Assembly: GCA_023389255.1 (NCBI GenBank)
Contig: JAEWER010000007.1
Location: 1-16,255, forward strand
DNA: 16,255 bases
Direction: 5' to 3'
Source of the DNA: Bacillota bacterium
Lineage (GTDB): Bacteria; Bacillota; Clostridia; Saccharofermentanales; DTU023
This document shows positions 15,078-16,255 of the stretch, piece by piece. Numbering within the stretch: position 1 is the first letter of the stretch; every line of letters starts with the position of its first letter. The notes below the pieces were generated by a model. That model was not told the origin of the DNA and searched no databases. It saw only the letters and a list, made by a program, of their open reading frames with translations. The position numbers and the translations under genes are program-made.

Positions 15078-15902
15078 AGAATAAAAGTTGGTTTAGACAT
15101 AGGCGGTAGTACTACCAAGGTAGTGGGATTTGCAGACAAAAAAATATTGTCAACTGCTTTAGTGCGAGCAAGTGATCCTGTTGCCTCTGCCTATGGAGCA
15201 TTCGGTAAATTCATCAGTACAAATCAATTATCACTAGATGATATTGATGAAATATATATGACTGGTGTTGGTGCATCGTACTTGAATTATCAGATTTTTG
15301 ATAGACCTACTCAGGCTGTGGGTGAGTTCCTATCCGTCGGCTTAGGTGGGCTTTACATCTCAGGTCAAAGCGAAGGAATCATTGTTAGTATTGGTACCGG
15401 TACATCCATTGTCTACGCAAAAGATCAAGCAGTTGAACACATCATAGGATCAGGTGTTGGAGGAGGTACCTTGCTAGGTCTAGCCAACAAAATGATCAAT
15501 GTTAGAGATTTCGATTTGATCAACAAAATGGCAGAAGCAGGTCAGTTGACAGAAATTGATCTGAACATTAGTGATATTACACAAGGTGAGATACCAGGAT
15601 TGAAACCTGAAACAACGGCTTCTAACTTTGGTAAGACGAAAGATAGTGCAAGTGCAAATGATCTAGCTAAAGGTATTGTTAACCTAGTGTTCCAATCAGT
15701 GGGTACAGCTTCAATCCTAGCTAGCCGATTAAAAGGAACAAATAAAATAATAGTTGTAGGTTCAGCTACAAGAATTCACGAAGCTAAGAAAGTATTTGCT
15801 GATTTTGCTCAACTATACAAAGTGCAAATAGAAATGCCTGAACAATCTGAATATGCAACTGCAATAGGAGCAGCCTTAAGCTCTAATTTACATAAAAATT
15901 AA
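15075..15902 (+). CDS. coaW: Type II pantothenate kinase
   Basis: The 275-residue cytoplasmic enzyme phosphorylates pantothenate, the first step of coenzyme A synthesis, using an ASKHA fold as in Staphylococcus CoaW and eukaryotic PanK. The ATP phosphate-binding loop is GLDIGGSTTK (6-15). E84 in AVGEFLSVGLGGL is the probable catalytic glutamate region, SIGTGTS (105-111) is the second phosphate loop and GSGVGGGTLLGL (125-136) the third conserved block. VVGSATRIHE (227-236) and ATAIGAAL (261-268) form the C-terminal nucleotide site. ATG 15075 is the only canonical start that gives the family N-terminus. The ribosome binding site is separated from it by a hairpin. It follows sepF by 30 nt, probably on one transcript, and precedes an rRNA operon without a clear terminator. 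Confidence 0.93.
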   Translation: MRIKVGLDIGGSTTKVVGFADKKILSTALVRASDPVASAYGAFGKFISTNQLSLDDIDEIYMTGVGASYLNYQIFDRPTQAVGEFLSVGLGGLYISGQSEGIIVSIGTGTSIVYAKDQAVEHIIGSGVGGGTLLGLANKMINVRDFDLINKMAEAGQLTEIDLNISDITQGEIPGLKPETTASNFGKTKDSASANDLAKGIVNLVFQSVGTASILASRLKGTNKIIVVGSATRIHEAKKVFADFAQLYKVQIEMPEQSEYATAIGAALSSNLHKN

Positions 15903-15980
15903 AAGCACCGTTTATCGGTTAGTTTAATGCGAACGCACGGCGATCGTGTAGATAGTCGAGCAAAAAAGCAAAAAAACATG

Positions 15981-16010
15981 TTGACATTCAACTTGCTCAG
16001 CTGATACTAT
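15981..16010 (+). promoter_or_regulatory. rRNA operon promoter
   Basis: A perfect -35 TTGACA (15981-15986) and an extended -10 TGaTACTAT (16002-16010) are separated by 18 bp. A-rich tracts just upstream (15960-15977) resemble an UP element. Transcription would start near 16017, about 175 nt before mature 16S rRNA, a normal rRNA leader length. Confidence 0.8.
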
Positions 16011-16056
16011 AGCTAAGCGCTTGTGAGGTGCGACCAAAAATCTCCAAGTGCCGACG

Positions 16057-16073
16057 GATCTTGAAAATTGAAT
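16057..16073 (+). promoter_or_regulatory. boxA-like antitermination element in the rRNA leader
   Basis: GATCTTGAAAATTGAAT resembles the TCTTTGAAAACT-type sequence found in many Firmicutes rRNA leaders and thought to serve Nus-factor antitermination. The match is by eye and lacks one T of the usual CTTTG. Confidence 0.45.
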
Positions 16074-16093
16074 AGATTGAAAGAAGACGAGCC

Positions 16094-16140
16094 TAAGTCA
16101 ATTCAAGGGAAGCGAAAGCGGAACAGGAATTGAGTTTAGA
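16094..16140 (+). ncRNA. Structured stem-loop in the 16S rRNA leader
   Basis: CTAAGTCAATTC (16094-16105) pairs with 16128-16140 (GAATTGA, one bulged G, TTTAG), giving 12 pairs with one wobble. The apex holds a GC-GAAA-GC tetraloop. A smaller hairpin, AGAGC-CAAGA-GCTCT, follows at 16166-16180. These are typical of pre-rRNA leader folding before 16S; one strand of the RNase III processing stalk may lie nearer the 16S end. Confidence 0.6.
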
Positions 16141-16191
16141 GAAACTAGCGCAAAGTAAAGTAATAAGAGCCAAGAGCTCTCATATAACGAA

Positions 16192-16255
<64 letters not shown>

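Noticed and set aside
15903..15960. Intrinsic terminator after coaW
   Set aside because: ACCG-TTTAT-CGGT (15907-15919) is only a 4-bp stem and no real T-run follows; CACG/CGTG further on is equally weak.

Overview
The window looks like a chromosomal segment of an AT-rich, Gram-positive, low-GC bacterium (Firmicutes, probably Clostridia). The support is strong AGGAGG-type ribosome binding sites, an LPxTG sortase-anchored surface protein, SepF, a type II pantothenate kinase, the clostridial-type NfnAB pair, a tRNA with encoded CCA, and a Firmicutes-like 16S 5' end. Genus cannot be fixed from the 64 bases of 16S present.

Layout. (1) 1-4716: a short leader with an 18-A homopolymer, then one very large adhesin gene (1502 aa) and a strong terminator. 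The adhesin has a signal peptide, an N2-N3 MSCRAMM-like head, an SdrD-type B domain, about ten MucBP-like repeats, a Pro/Thr spacer and LPRTG. (2) 4744-6061, minus strand: a CofE-like gamma-glutamyl ligase family gene with its terminator and a structured leader. (3) 6062-6337: divergent control region with operator-like repeats and a good promoter. (4) 6338-8674: nfnA-nfnB, encoding an NAD(P)H/ferredoxin flavoprotein pair. (5) 8720-11086: a YhaN-like coiled-coil membrane protein that appears to have lost its Walker A motif. (6) 11083-11250: tRNA-Leu(GAG) with promoter and terminator. (7) 11261-14496: a tight run of a PLP-dependent methionine gamma-lyase/aluminium resistance family gene, an HlyD-like adaptor and yggS. 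(8) 14498-15902: sepF with its own promoter, then coaW. (9) 15960-16255: a strong rRNA promoter, a structured leader and the start of 16S rRNA.

How the parts relate. NfnAB would balance NADH, NADPH and ferredoxin in an anaerobe. YggS (PLP homeostasis) lies beside a PLP enzyme, and the HlyD-like/yggS/sepF order resembles the cell-division neighbourhood of Clostridia; here coaW and an rRNA operon follow sepF instead of the usual ylmG/ylmH/divIVA genes.

The most unusual signal is translational. Two genes (the CofE-like gene and coaW) have a strong Shine-Dalgarno sequence 24-26 nt from the only canonical start codon, with a hairpin filling the gap so that the effective spacing becomes 8-9 nt. 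A third gene (yggS) shows a weaker version. Other points are the degenerate ATPase, the hybrid adhesin with repeats similar in protein but scrambled in codons, and a PLP-gene operon with no clear promoter behind a tRNA terminator.
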